A DNA stretch of 50,411 nt. Source: Pseudomonas sp. KK4 (GTDB lineage Bacteria; Pseudomonadota; Gammaproteobacteria; Pseudomonadales; Pseudomonadaceae). The stretch lies in contig NZ_LYVP01000037.1 in the NCBI RefSeq assembly GCF_001984065.1, positions 1 to 50,411 on the forward strand, given 5' to 3'. The notes under the pieces are model-generated. The model saw nothing but the letters and a program-made list of their open reading frames with translations, made no database searches and was not told the origin of the DNA. Position 1 is the first letter of the stretch, and each line of letters opens with the position of its first letter. The translations under genes were made by a program, and so were the position numbers. Positions 15,538 to 23,836 of this stretch are shown here, piece by piece.

Positions 15538-18500
15538 ATGAAATTCTCTCAGTTCTTTATCACGCGACCGATCTTCGCGGCGGTGCTGTCGCTGCTGATC
15601 CTGATCGCCGGCCTGATCTCGCTGTTCCAGTTGCCGATCAGCGAATACCCCGAAGTGGTGCCGCCGACCGTGGTGGTGCACGCCAACTACCCGGGGGCCA
15701 ACCCCAAGGTCATCGGCGAAACCGTGGCCGCGCCGCTGGAGCAAGCGATCACCGGCGTCGAGAACATGCTGTACATGTCCTCGCAGTCCACCGCCGATGG
15801 GCGCTTGACCCTCACCGTGACCTTCGCCCTGGGCACCGACCTGGATAACGCCCAGGTCCAGGTGCAGAACCGCGTGACCCGCACCGAACCGAAGCTTCCA
15901 GAAGAAGTGACGCGCATCGGCATCACCGTCGACAAGGCCTCGCCGGAACTGACCCTGCTGGTGCACCTGGTCTCGCCGGACAAACGCTACGACATGCTCT
16001 ACCTGTCCAACTACGCGATCCTCAACGTCAAGGATGAGCTGGCGCGGCTGGACGGTATCGGTGACGTGAAGATGTTCGGCATCGGCGACTACTCGCTGCG
16101 GATCTGGCTCGACCCGGACAAGACCGCCTCGCGCAACCTGACGGCCACCGATGTGGTGACTGCGGTGCGTGAACAGAACCGACAGGTCGCCGCCGGGCAA
16201 CTGGGTTCGCCGCCGGCGCCCAATGCCACCAGCTTCCAGATGTCGATCAACTCCCAGGGCCGCCTGGTCACCGAGGAAGAGTTCGAGAACGTGATCATCC
16301 GCAGTGGCCCGAACGGCGAAATCACTCGCCTGAGGGACATTGCCCGGGTCGAGCTGGGTTCCAATCAGTACGCCCTGCGCGCCTTGCTCAACAATCAGGA
16401 AGCGGTGGCGATGCCGATCTTCCAGCGCCCCGGTTCCAATGCCATCGACATCTCCGACCAGGTGCGGGCGAAGATGGCCGAGCTGAAGAAGAATTTCCCG
16501 GAAGGCATGGACTACGAGATCGTCTACGACCCGACCATCTTCGTGCGTAGCTCCATTGAGGCGGTGGTGCACACGCTGTTCGAAGCACTGATCCTGGTGG
16601 TGCTGGTGGTGATCCTGTTCCTGCAAACCTGGCGGGCCTCGATCATTCCCCTGGTGGCAGTACCGGTGTCACTGATCGGTACCTTTGCCGTGATGCATTT
16701 GCTCGGGTTCTCGCTCAACGCGTTGTCGCTGTTCGGTCTGGTACTGGCGATCGGCATCGTGGTCGACGATGCGATCGTGGTGGTGGAGAACGTCGAGCGC
16801 AACATCGAGTCCGGCCTGGAACCGGCCGAGGCGACCAAGAAAGCCATGAGTGAAGTGACCGGGCCGATCATCGCTACGGCGCTGGTGCTGTGCGCAGTGT
16901 TCGTACCGGCAGCCTTTATCTCCGGCCTGACCGGGCAGTTCTACAAGCAGTTCGCGCTGACCATCGCCATCTCCACGGTGATCTCGGCGTTCAACTCCCT
17001 GACCCTCTCGCCAGCGTTGGCGGCGGTATTGCTCAAGGCCCATGGCGCACCGAAAGACCGCTTCTCCAAAGTGCTGGACCGTGTGCTCGGTGGCTGGCTG
17101 TTCAAACCGTTCAACCGGCTTTTCGAAAAGGCCAGCAACGGCTACGTGATTGGCGTGGGCAAGATCATCCGTGGCAGCAGCGTCGCCCTGTTGATCTATG
17201 CCGGCCTGATCGCCTTGACCTACATGGGCTTCAGCACCACCCCGACCGGTTTCGTGCCGACCCAGGACAAAAAGTACCTGGTGACCTTCGCTCAATTGCC
17301 GGATGCCGCCAGCCTGGATCGCACCGAGTCGGTGATCCGGCGCATGAGCACCATCGCCATGGCAGAGCCGGGTTTCGACAGTGCCGTGGCATTCCCCGGG
17401 TTGTCGATCAACGGCTTCACCAACAGCCCGAACGCCGGCATCGCCTTCATCGGCCTGCGCCCGTTCGATGAGCGCAAGGACCCGAGCCTGTCCGCCGGGG
17501 CGATTTCCGCCTCGCTCAACGGCAAGTTCGGCGGCATTCAGGACGCCTACATCGCCGTGTTCCCGCCACCTCCGGTACAGGGTCTTGGCACCATCGGCGG
17601 TTTCCGTCTGCAGATCGAAGACCGGGGCAACCTGGGCTATGACGAACTGTACAAAGAGACCATGAACATCATCGCCAAGAGCCGCACCACGCCGGAACTG
17701 GCCAACCTGTTCACCAGCTACACGGTCAACGTGCCGCAAGTCGAAGCCGCCATCGACCGGGAAAAGGCCAAGACTCACGGGGTGAAGATCAACGATATTT
17801 TCGACACCCTGCAGGTGTACCTGGGCTCGCTGTACGCCAACGACTTCAACCGCTTTGGCCGCACGTATCAGGTCAACGTCCAGGCCGAGCAACAGTTCCG
17901 TCAGGAGCCCGAGCAGATCGGTCAGTTGAAGGTGCGCAACGATCGCGGCGAGATGATTCCGCTGGCCACGTTTGTCAAGGTCAGCCCGACTTCGGGACCG
18001 GACCGGGTCTCGCACTACAACGGCTTCCTCACTGCGGAAATCAACGGCAGTGCCGCCCCCGGCTACAGCTCCGGCCAGGCCCAGGCTGCTATCGAGAAAC
18101 TGTTGAAGGAAGAATTGCCCAACGGCATGACCTACGAGTGGACCGATCTGACCTACCAGCAAATCCTGTCGGGCAACACCGCGCTGCTGGTGTTCCCGCT
18201 CTGCGTACTGTTGGCGTTCCTGGTGCTGGCGGCGTTGTATGAAAGTTGGAGCCTGCCGCTGGCGGTGATCCTGATCGTGCCCATGACCCTGCTGTCGGCG
18301 ATTGCCGGGGTGATCATTTCCAAAGGCGACAACAACATCTTCACCCAGATCGGCCTGATCGTACTGGTGGGCCTGGCGTGCAAGAACGCGATCCTGATCG
18401 TCGAGTTCGCCAAGGACAAACAGGACCAGGGCCTGTCACCGCTGGCGGCGGTACTGGAAGCATGCCGCATGCGTCTGCGGCCGATCCTGATGACTTCGTT

Positions 18501-18711
18501 CGCCTTCATCATGGGCGTGATCCCGCTGGTGACCTCCAGCGGCGCCGGTTCCGAAATGCGTCGGGCCATGGGCGTGGCGGTGTTCTCCGGCATGCTCGGG
18601 GTGACTTTCTTTGGCCTGTTGCTGACACCGGTGTTCTTCGTCCTGATTCGCCGCTACATCGAACGCAAGAAAGCCCGCAAACCCGTCCACGCCCTGGAGG
18701 TGCAACCATGA
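15538..18711 (+). CDS. mexF: RND efflux pump inner-membrane transporter, MexF-like
   Basis: A 1057-residue resistance-nodulation-division transporter of normal length. It opens with MKFSQFFITRPIFAAVLSLL, has twelve membrane helices and two large periplasmic loops, and carries the proton-relay acidic pair D410-D411 in GIVVDDAIVVVENVERN on helix 4. The Lys of helix 10 is in LIVLVGLACKNAILIVEFAKD. The C-terminal helices (FAFIMGVIPLVTSSGAGSE) are complete, so the gene appears functional. It exports substrates from the periplasm and inner leaflet using proton influx, as a trimer with the adjacent adaptor and channel. Its stop codon overlaps the start of oprN by four bases. Confidence 0.93.
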   Translation: MKFSQFFITRPIFAAVLSLLILIAGLISLFQLPISEYPEVVPPTVVVHANYPGANPKVIGETVAAPLEQAITGVENMLYMSSQSTADGRLTLTVTFALGTDLDNAQVQVQNRVTRTEPKLPEEVTRIGITVDKASPELTLLVHLVSPDKRYDMLYLSNYAILNVKDELARLDGIGDVKMFGIGDYSLRIWLDPDKTASRNLTATDVVTAVREQNRQVAAGQLGSPPAPNATSFQMSINSQGRLVTEEEFENVIIRSGPNGEITRLRDIARVELGSNQYALRALLNNQEAVAMPIFQRPGSNAIDISDQVRAKMAELKKNFPEGMDYEIVYDPTIFVRSSIEAVVHTLFEALILVVLVVILFLQTWRASIIPLVAVPVSLIGTFAVMHLLGFSLNALSLFGLVLAIGIVVDDAIVVVENVERNIESGLEPAEATKKAMSEVTGPIIATALVLCAVFVPAAFISGLTGQFYKQFALTIAISTVISAFNSLTLSPALAAVLLKAHGAPKDRFSKVLDRVLGGWLFKPFNRLFEKASNGYVIGVGKIIRGSSVALLIYAGLIALTYMGFSTTPTGFVPTQDKKYLVTFAQLPDAASLDRTESVIRRMSTIAMAEPGFDSAVAFPGLSINGFTNSPNAGIAFIGLRPFDERKDPSLSAGAISASLNGKFGGIQDAYIAVFPPPPVQGLGTIGGFRLQIEDRGNLGYDELYKETMNIIAKSRTTPELANLFTSYTVNVPQVEAAIDREKAKTHGVKINDIFDTLQVYLGSLYANDFNRFGRTYQVNVQAEQQFRQEPEQIGQLKVRNDRGEMIPLATFVKVSPTSGPDRVSHYNGFLTAEINGSAAPGYSSGQAQAAIEKLLKEELPNGMTYEWTDLTYQQILSGNTALLVFPLCVLLAFLVLAALYESWSLPLAVILIVPMTLLSAIAGVIISKGDNNIFTQIGLIVLVGLACKNAILIVEFAKDKQDQGLSPLAAVLEACRMRLRPILMTSFAFIMGVIPLVTSSGAGSEMRRAMGVAVFSGMLGVTFFGLLLTPVFFVLIRRYIERKKARKPVHALEVQP

Positions 18712-20123
18712 GTGCCCTGAAGCTTTTCGTACCCAGCCTTCTGGTGGCAGCACTGGCCGCCTGTACCGTCGGGCCGGACTACAAGACCCCTGATACGCCG
18801 CCGGCCACCAGCGTCTACGCGAAAGCGGCAAGCTACGATCAAACCCGCTTTGAAACGGTGTGGTGGCAGCAATTCGACGACCCGACCCTCAACCAATTGG
18901 TGAGCAAATCCCTGGAGGGCAACCGCGATCTGCGGGTGGCCTTCGCTCGCTGGAAAGCGGCCCGGGCGATTCGCGACGACATCAGCAACGACAACCTGCC
19001 GGTGGTCACCAGCCGGGTCAGCAGCCTGCAAGGTCGCTCCCAGGTGCCCGGCCAGACCGAGAGCCGGGTCAATACCGAGCGGTACGACCTGGGCCTGGAC
19101 ATGGCCTGGGAAGTTGACCTGTTCGGGCGCATTCAGCGTGCGTTGGAGTCGAGCGATGCCCGTGAAGACGCCGCCGCGGCGGACCTGTATCAACTGCGGG
19201 TGACCATGATCGCCGAACTGGTGGATGCCTACGGGCAACTGCGCGGCGCACAACTGCGGGAAAAAATCGCCCTGGCCAACTTGAAGAACCAGAACGATTC
19301 CCGCGCCGTGACGGTCAGCCTGCGCGATGCCGGCGTCGGCAACGAACTCGACGTGATGCGTGCCGACGCCCGGCTGGCCGCGGTCGAGGCCAGCGTGCCG
19401 CAACTGCAGGCCGAACAGGTGCGGCAGAAAAACCGCATCGCCACTTTGCTCGGCGAGCGGCCGGAACAATTGAGCGTGTCACTGAGCCCGAAGGATCTGC
19501 CAGCGATCGCCAAGGCACTGCCCATCGGTGACCCTGCCGATCTGCTGCGCCGTCGTCCGGACGTGCTGGCGGCAGAACGGCGTCTGGCGTCCGCCACCGC
19601 CGATGTCGGCGTGGCCACCGCCGACCTGTTCCCCCGGGTCAGCCTCAGCGGCTTCCTCGGCTTCACCGCCGGGCGCGGTTCGCAAATCGGCTCCAGCGCC
19701 GCCCGAGCCTGGAGCCTGGGCCCGAGCATCACCTGGGCCGCCTTCGACCTGGGCAGTGTCCGCGCCCGCATTCGCGGTGCCAATGCCGACGCCGAAGGCG
19801 CACTGGCCACCTACGAACAGCAGGTACTGCTGGCGCTGGAAGAGTCGGAAAACGCGTTCAGCGATTACAGCAAACGCCAACAGCGCCTGCTGTCGCTGAT
19901 CAAGCAAAGTGAGTCGAGCAGGGCAGCGGCGGATCTGGCGGGCATCCAGTATCGGGAAGGCTCGGTGGATTATCTGGTACTGCTCGATGCCGAGCGCGAA
20001 CGGCTTAACGCCGAAGACGCTCAGGCCCAGGGCGAAACCGACCAGTACCGCAGCATCGTTGCAATCTACAAAGCCTTGGGAGGAGGGTGGGACGCAGGGG
20101 CCAACAAGGTGGCCGCCCGGTAA
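18708..20123 (+). CDS. oprN: RND efflux outer-membrane channel, OprN-like (NodT family)
   Basis: A 471-residue outer-membrane lipoprotein of the TolC/OprM type with lipobox ALAAC (Cys19) followed by TVGPDYKTP, the usual start of mature NodT-family channels. Two outer-membrane-factor repeats are visible, each with long periplasmic helices (for example LLRRRPDVLAAERRLASATADVGVATADLFPRVSLSGFLGF), and the C-terminal half ends with YREGSVDYLVLLDAERERLNAE. The protein trimerises to form the exit duct for the pump. The ATG lies in the ATGA overlap with mexF, so translation is coupled. The operon ends at a REP pair. Confidence 0.9.
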   Translation: MSALKLFVPSLLVAALAACTVGPDYKTPDTPPATSVYAKAASYDQTRFETVWWQQFDDPTLNQLVSKSLEGNRDLRVAFARWKAARAIRDDISNDNLPVVTSRVSSLQGRSQVPGQTESRVNTERYDLGLDMAWEVDLFGRIQRALESSDAREDAAAADLYQLRVTMIAELVDAYGQLRGAQLREKIALANLKNQNDSRAVTVSLRDAGVGNELDVMRADARLAAVEASVPQLQAEQVRQKNRIATLLGERPEQLSVSLSPKDLPAIAKALPIGDPADLLRRRPDVLAAERRLASATADVGVATADLFPRVSLSGFLGFTAGRGSQIGSSAARAWSLGPSITWAAFDLGSVRARIRGANADAEGALATYEQQVLLALEESENAFSDYSKRQQRLLSLIKQSESSRAAADLAGIQYREGSVDYLVLLDAERERLNAEDAQAQGETDQYRSIVAIYKALGGGWDAGANKVAAR

Positions 20124-20130
20124 CGCTTTT

Positions 20131-20234
20131 ACTGTAGGCGCGAGCTTGCTCGCGATGGACGCCAACGATGACGCGGGTTGGCTGAATGAACGCGGCGAGT
20201 TCACGTCCATCGCGAGCAAGCTCGCTCCTACAGT
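20131..20234. repeat. REP pair (inverted)
   Basis: Arms of about 30 bases, from ACTGTAGG to GATGGAC and its inverse ending CCTACAGT, are complementary apart from one position. They lie between the convergent ends of oprN and the metallo-beta-lactamase-fold gene. Same REP subtype as at 2555 and 5471. Confidence 0.95.
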
Positions 20235-20255
20235 AATTGAGTTGGCCGCGATGGG

Positions 20256-21251
20256 TCACTTCACCCCGGCATACACCAGCTTCACGAAGAAGTCCGGCTT
20301 GATTACAAAGTGCCCCCATTTCGCATCAAAAGCCGCCGTAGGTTTCGCAGCAATAACCTCATCCAGCGATTTCCCCTGTTGCTTGAGCTTGGCCACGTTA
20401 TCGCGCACCCCCACCAACATGTCGCGGAACTCGATGACCTGGGCCCGCGTACCCGCCGGACGACCATGCCCAGGAATCACTAGGGTGTGATCGGTGGTGT
20501 GGTCAATAGCCTCGTTGGCCCAATGAATTGCCGCATTGATACTGCCGCCGTCCTGGTTGTCGATGAACGGATACCCGGCATTCCAGAACGTATCGCCCAT
20601 CGCCAGCACATCGGCTTTTTCAAAATAGACCCACAGGTCGCCGTCACTGTGGCCGGGGCCGAAGTTCTCGACCCTGATCTTGCTGCCGTCGAAGTCGAAG
20701 GTCTTTGCATCGTTCACCAGCACCGTAGGCCGCGCGACCGCCGGCACAGGCTGGAAAGTCCAGTTCCAGTCATCGACGTGGGTGGTTTGCGACAGATGCT
20801 TCAACGTATTGACCTGCGCCACGAGGGTCGCTCCATCGGCGTGCATCCAGGCATTGCCATCGGTGTGGTCCCAGTGCCAGTGGGTGTTGACCACGTATTT
20901 GACCGGCGCCGGGCTGATCGCCGCGAGTGCCGCCTTGACCTTGTCCCGGGATTTGCCAATGCCCGCATCCACCAGGAACTTCCCGTCCTTGCCCGTCAAC
21001 ACCACGATGTTGCCGCCTGAGCCCTCAAGCACGCTGATGTTGTCGCGAAGCGTGTGGGTAATGATGCCGGTGTCGGCGCGCAGCAAATAATGGTGACCGG
21101 CGCCGGTGTGGAAGTAGTCGTCTTGAATAGCTTGGGTGTCGGCGGCGAGGGTTGTGCCAGTGGCGAACAGTGAGACAGTGGCCAGGGTCGCGATCTGAAA
21201 AAAATCGGCAGCACGCGGACCAGCGTGCTTGCGCTTTTCATCGGGTTTCAT
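20256..21251 (-). CDS. Exported MBL-fold metallohydrolase
   Basis: A 331-residue metallo-beta-lactamase-fold protein with a Sec-type signal peptide (ATLATVSLFATGTTLAADT, cleavage near residue 37). All metal ligands are visible: H124, H126, D128 and H129 in THWHWDHTDGN, H201 in GPGHSDGD, D220 in AMGDTFWN and H262 in IPGHG, giving a complete dinuclear zinc site. It should act in the periplasm. The loop composition differs from true class B carbapenemases and resembles general hydrolases of lactone, ester or quorum-signal type; the substrate is not evident. It is transcribed alone, convergent with oprN, and lies next to a LysR remnant that may once have been its regulator. Confidence 0.87.
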   Translation of the reverse strand: MKPDEKRKHAGPRAADFFQIATLATVSLFATGTTLAADTQAIQDDYFHTGAGHHYLLRADTGIITHTLRDNISVLEGSGGNIVVLTGKDGKFLVDAGIGKSRDKVKAALAAISPAPVKYVVNTHWHWDHTDGNAWMHADGATLVAQVNTLKHLSQTTHVDDWNWTFQPVPAVARPTVLVNDAKTFDFDGSKIRVENFGPGHSDGDLWVYFEKADVLAMGDTFWNAGYPFIDNQDGGSINAAIHWANEAIDHTTDHTLVIPGHGRPAGTRAQVIEFRDMLVGVRDNVAKLKQQGKSLDEVIAAKPTAAFDAKWGHFVIKPDFFVKLVYAGVK

Positions 21252-21288
21252 TGCGTTTCTCGTTTGCAGGGAGGGGGCGCCTCAGACC

Positions 21289-21960
21289 CTACCCGGCCAG
21301 GTGTGAGGGAAGAAGTGCAATTTCCATCATATGAAAATGCATGGGGTGCACCGCGGTGGGGAAACCCGGCAGGAGCAAGGCTTGTTCGCGATGACGGCCA
21401 GCCAGTCGGCAAGATGTCTCCGCACTGCCGGCAACGCCTGCGGGCCGCACGCTGATCCACTGGCAATCGACCAGGTCGGCCACTGAGCGAGCATTCGCCA
21501 AGGGATGGCCCTTGCGCGCGATGATGCTGGCTGTCGAGCTGTACAGCCGTTCGATGTGCAGGTCGGTATCGCAGACGTTGGGTCCCAGGGGGCACATGAC
21601 GAAATCGAGTCGACCGGCGCGGATCATCTCGATCAGCATCTTGGTCTTGCCCCCGGCGACGTGTAGCTGCACGTTGGGAAACCGGCGGATAAAGCTGCTG
21701 AACACCGGCATCAAACAGGCCGCCAGCGATTTGGCTGCGACGCCCAACGCGATCTGCCTTTCGGACATTTCATCCCACTGGCGCACATCCTGTACGGCGC
21801 GGTCGCAATCGAGAATGATCGAGCGTGCCCGGGTCAGGAAAAGCTTCCCGGCCAGGGTCAGGCTGACGCCCTGATTCGAGCGCAGCAGCAAGGTCACACC
21901 CAGTTCTCGCTCCAGACTCTGAATCAGAGCATCGTCAGGCGGCAGCGCGGAGGCGGCGTG
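21289..21960 (-). pseudogene. LysR-family regulator remnant, truncated at both ends
   Basis: Reading backwards from 21960 the frame is open from its first codon and encodes the second half of a LysR DNA-binding domain (IQSLERELGVTLLLRSNQGVSLTLAG). The linker helix and the first part of the sensor domain follow (ALGVAAKSLAACLMPVFSSF, LDFVMCPLGPN, HPLANARSVADLVD). The first half of the helix-turn-helix is missing at the boundary with tssA, whose stop codon is at 21961. After about residue 170 the LysR pattern is lost, and a decayed REP sequence lies within the frame at 21367-21398. The gene has therefore lost both termini and cannot be functional. It marks the edge of the T6SS locus. Confidence 0.75.
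21367..21398. repeat. Decayed REP copy
   Basis: The stretch GGCAGGAGCAAGGCTTGTTC followed by GCGATGACGG is recognisably the REP arm TGTAGGAGCGAGCTTGCTCG with several substitutions and no clear partner arm. It lies inside the LysR remnant, consistent with insertion into already non-functional sequence. Confidence 0.55.
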
Positions 21961-23058
21961 TCAGGACTTGGTTTCCTTGGTTCCCAACACATCGCGGATG
22001 CTGTCCACCACATTGCTGTCTTTGATCACATCGTTCAGCCAACCCTCAAGCGGCATGTTGCCCCATTTGATCGCGCGTTCGATCAGATAGGGGACGGGGC
22101 TTTGGGGCTCGGTCTGTTTGAAAAACTGGGCGATGCCCGCCAGCAGGGTGAACGCTTCATCTCGGGTCTGCGGTGTGGTCCGAAGCGGTGTGCTTGAAAG
22201 ACTGTGTTCAGGCTGGGTCATTGCGCAACCTGCAGGTTGTTCACCCATGCTTTCAGGGATGGCCGGAGTCGGTGCGGCAGGGGCTGGGGTCAGGTCGATG
22301 CCCCGATCCTTGAGCAGCTTTTCAGCCAGTTGTCCTGCGCGGAACAGAATGTCATTGAGCCCGGCAAAGCTCGGCGCTTCAGGGCCAAAGTGCCTGTCCG
22401 CGGTGCTCTGAAGCTGCTGGCAGGCTTTCAGGCATGCGGCTATTTCGCCGGCTTTCAGACGCAGATGATCCGAGTCGGTCAGCACCACCGAACGCTGGAA
22501 GATTTCCGCGTTGATCTTGCCTTCGTCGAGGGCGGCCCGCATCGCCTGAGGGTTTTGCAGCGCCAGGTTTTCGATGTGCCTGGATTCGTCATAGCGAAGC
22601 AGACCGTAATGTTGCCCTTGAGTGATCGGCAATGCGCCGACGATGTCCGCCAGTGAGGTTTTCATCCACGACAGGCGTGCGGCGCGTTCATCGACGCCGT
22701 CCTCCAGGGAGGGAAACAGATCCGCCCAGAAGGTGTGCAGAATGCGCTCGGCCAGCGTCAGGCCGAAGGTGATGCCAACAAAATGGTACTTGTGCGCCAG
22801 GCCTTCACTGAGCCAGGCGACCAGCATCAGGTCTTTGCTCTGTCGAGCCAGGCCTTGTGCCGCCAAGGTGATGGTCAGATCCCAATCGGAAGCCTTCAGA
22901 TCGGTTTGCCAGTCACCCTGGGTAAGATAATCGGGGTCTGCTCGACGAGCTTCCTTCACCTGATCGAACAAGGTGGAAAAGCTCAAGTCTTCACCGCTCC
23001 CCTCATTGATGGGCGCCGTCAGTTCGGCCAGCGAAAGGTCGTTGAGAAATTCAGACAT
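21961..23058 (-). CDS. tssA: Type VI secretion protein TssA (ImpA domain)
   Basis: A 365-residue protein with the ImpA N-terminal domain (LTQGDWQTDLKASDWDLTITLAAQGLARQSKDLMLVAWLSEGL, then FVGITFGLTLAERILHTFWADLFPSLEDG). A Pro/Ala linker follows, and then a short C-terminal domain (AFTLLAGIAQFFKQTEPQSPVPYLIERAIKWGNMPLEGWL). TssA primes or caps the growing tail sheath at the baseplate; the short C-terminus places it among the compact TssA types. It is the last gene of the T6SS run, after hcp, and separated from it by a strong hairpin, so it may be less expressed or have its own signal. ATG 23058 (MSEFLND) is preferred over TTG at 23064. Confidence 0.9.
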   Translation of the reverse strand: MSEFLNDLSLAELTAPINEGSGEDLSFSTLFDQVKEARRADPDYLTQGDWQTDLKASDWDLTITLAAQGLARQSKDLMLVAWLSEGLAHKYHFVGITFGLTLAERILHTFWADLFPSLEDGVDERAARLSWMKTSLADIVGALPITQGQHYGLLRYDESRHIENLALQNPQAMRAALDEGKINAEIFQRSVVLTDSDHLRLKAGEIAACLKACQQLQSTADRHFGPEAPSFAGLNDILFRAGQLAEKLLKDRGIDLTPAPAAPTPAIPESMGEQPAGCAMTQPEHSLSSTPLRTTPQTRDEAFTLLAGIAQFFKQTEPQSPVPYLIERAIKWGNMPLEGWLNDVIKDSNVVDSIRDVLGTKETKS

Positions 23059-23117
23059 AGGCAACTCTGATCAAGATAAAAGAACACCGCGCCTGTTTGG
23101 CAGGCACGGTGCTGAAT

Positions 23118-23139
23118 GCGGACCGCGTGCGCGGTCCGC
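23118..23139 (-). terminator. Hairpin after hcp (partial terminator)
   Basis: Perfect 10-base-pair GC-rich stem GCGGACCGCG/CGCGGTCCGC with a two-base centre, 14 bases after the hcp stop on the minus strand and 60 bases before tssA. There is no T-run, so it may stabilise the hcp message or attenuate read-through into tssA. Confidence 0.65.
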
Positions 23140-23152
23140 TATCGCGAAGGGC

Positions 23153-23671
23153 TTAAGCGAACACTTTGTTCGCCGTGCGATCCCAACCACCGGTGACGTT
23201 GCCACCGCCCTGGCCATCGGCACGGCTTTGTTGGGTGTAGGTTGTCTTGATGCGCGCGAAGTTGAAGCTGATTTCTTCAATCGGCAGATCGCTGACCGCT
23301 TTATCTTCACCGCCCTGACTGCCGCCGGCGACCGCCTTGACCGAGGAGACCACGACTTCTTCCAGGTTGATGGTCAGGTAAGTGACCTTGTCACCGCCCG
23401 CCCGGTTGACGTTGAGCTGGATCTTGGCGATGTGCGTGCCTTTGCAGCAGGCTTCGAACAGCTTGGCAGAAGCCTTGTCCACGGCTTTGCGGATGCTGAA
23501 ATCGCTCAACGACACACGCTCCGACGAAGCACCGCCCGAAGAGCTTGCAGTCGCGGAAGTCGCCTGAGTTGCGCCGTACTCGTAGCCCAGCACTTCGATC
23601 CAGTCCTTGTGCTTGTCGTCGAGCACTTCACCTGGAATGCCTTCGATCTGAATGTATGCGTCAAATGCCAT
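23153..23671 (-). CDS. hcp: Type VI secretion tube protein Hcp (TssD)
   Basis: A 172-residue Hcp that forms the hexameric rings of the inner tube expelled by sheath contraction. The start MAFDAYIQIEGIPGEVLDDKHKDWIEV is characteristic, as are FEACCKGTHIAKIQLNVNR, TYLTINLEEVVVSSV and the C-terminal SFNFARIKTTYTQQ. There is no signal peptide, as expected. ATG 23671 has a strong ribosome binding site (AAGGAG); the longer open frame upstream is untranslated leader. A 165-base gap precedes it and hairpins flank it on both sides, which fits separate or elevated expression of this abundant structural protein. Confidence 0.95.
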   Translation of the reverse strand: MAFDAYIQIEGIPGEVLDDKHKDWIEVLGYEYGATQATSATASSSGGASSERVSLSDFSIRKAVDKASAKLFEACCKGTHIAKIQLNVNRAGGDKVTYLTINLEEVVVSSVKAVAGGSQGGEDKAVSDLPIEEISFNFARIKTTYTQQSRADGQGGGNVTGGWDRTANKVFA

Positions 23672-23697
23672 TTCTAATTTCTCCTTACCTTCATTTA

Positions 23698-23734
23698 AAG
23701 GGCTGCAACGACCTGCGGACAGATCGCAACCCTT
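23698..23734 (-). terminator. Hairpin upstream of hcp
   Basis: Arms AAGGGCTGC (23698-23706) and GCAACCCTT (23726-23734) pair at 8 of 9 positions. On the minus strand the second arm is followed by TTTAAAT, weakly resembling a terminator. It lies between the TssM-OmpA gene and hcp and could set off hcp as a separate transcript or mark a processing site. Confidence 0.4.
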
Positions 23735-23836
23735 GGTTTTTAACCTCTTTGAAACGATCAAGAGAGGTGTCTTACCGGCCTGGGCCGAACATCAAGCGGG
23801 CCAAGGCAACAGTTTTCCTTCACAGGCACGGTCGTC

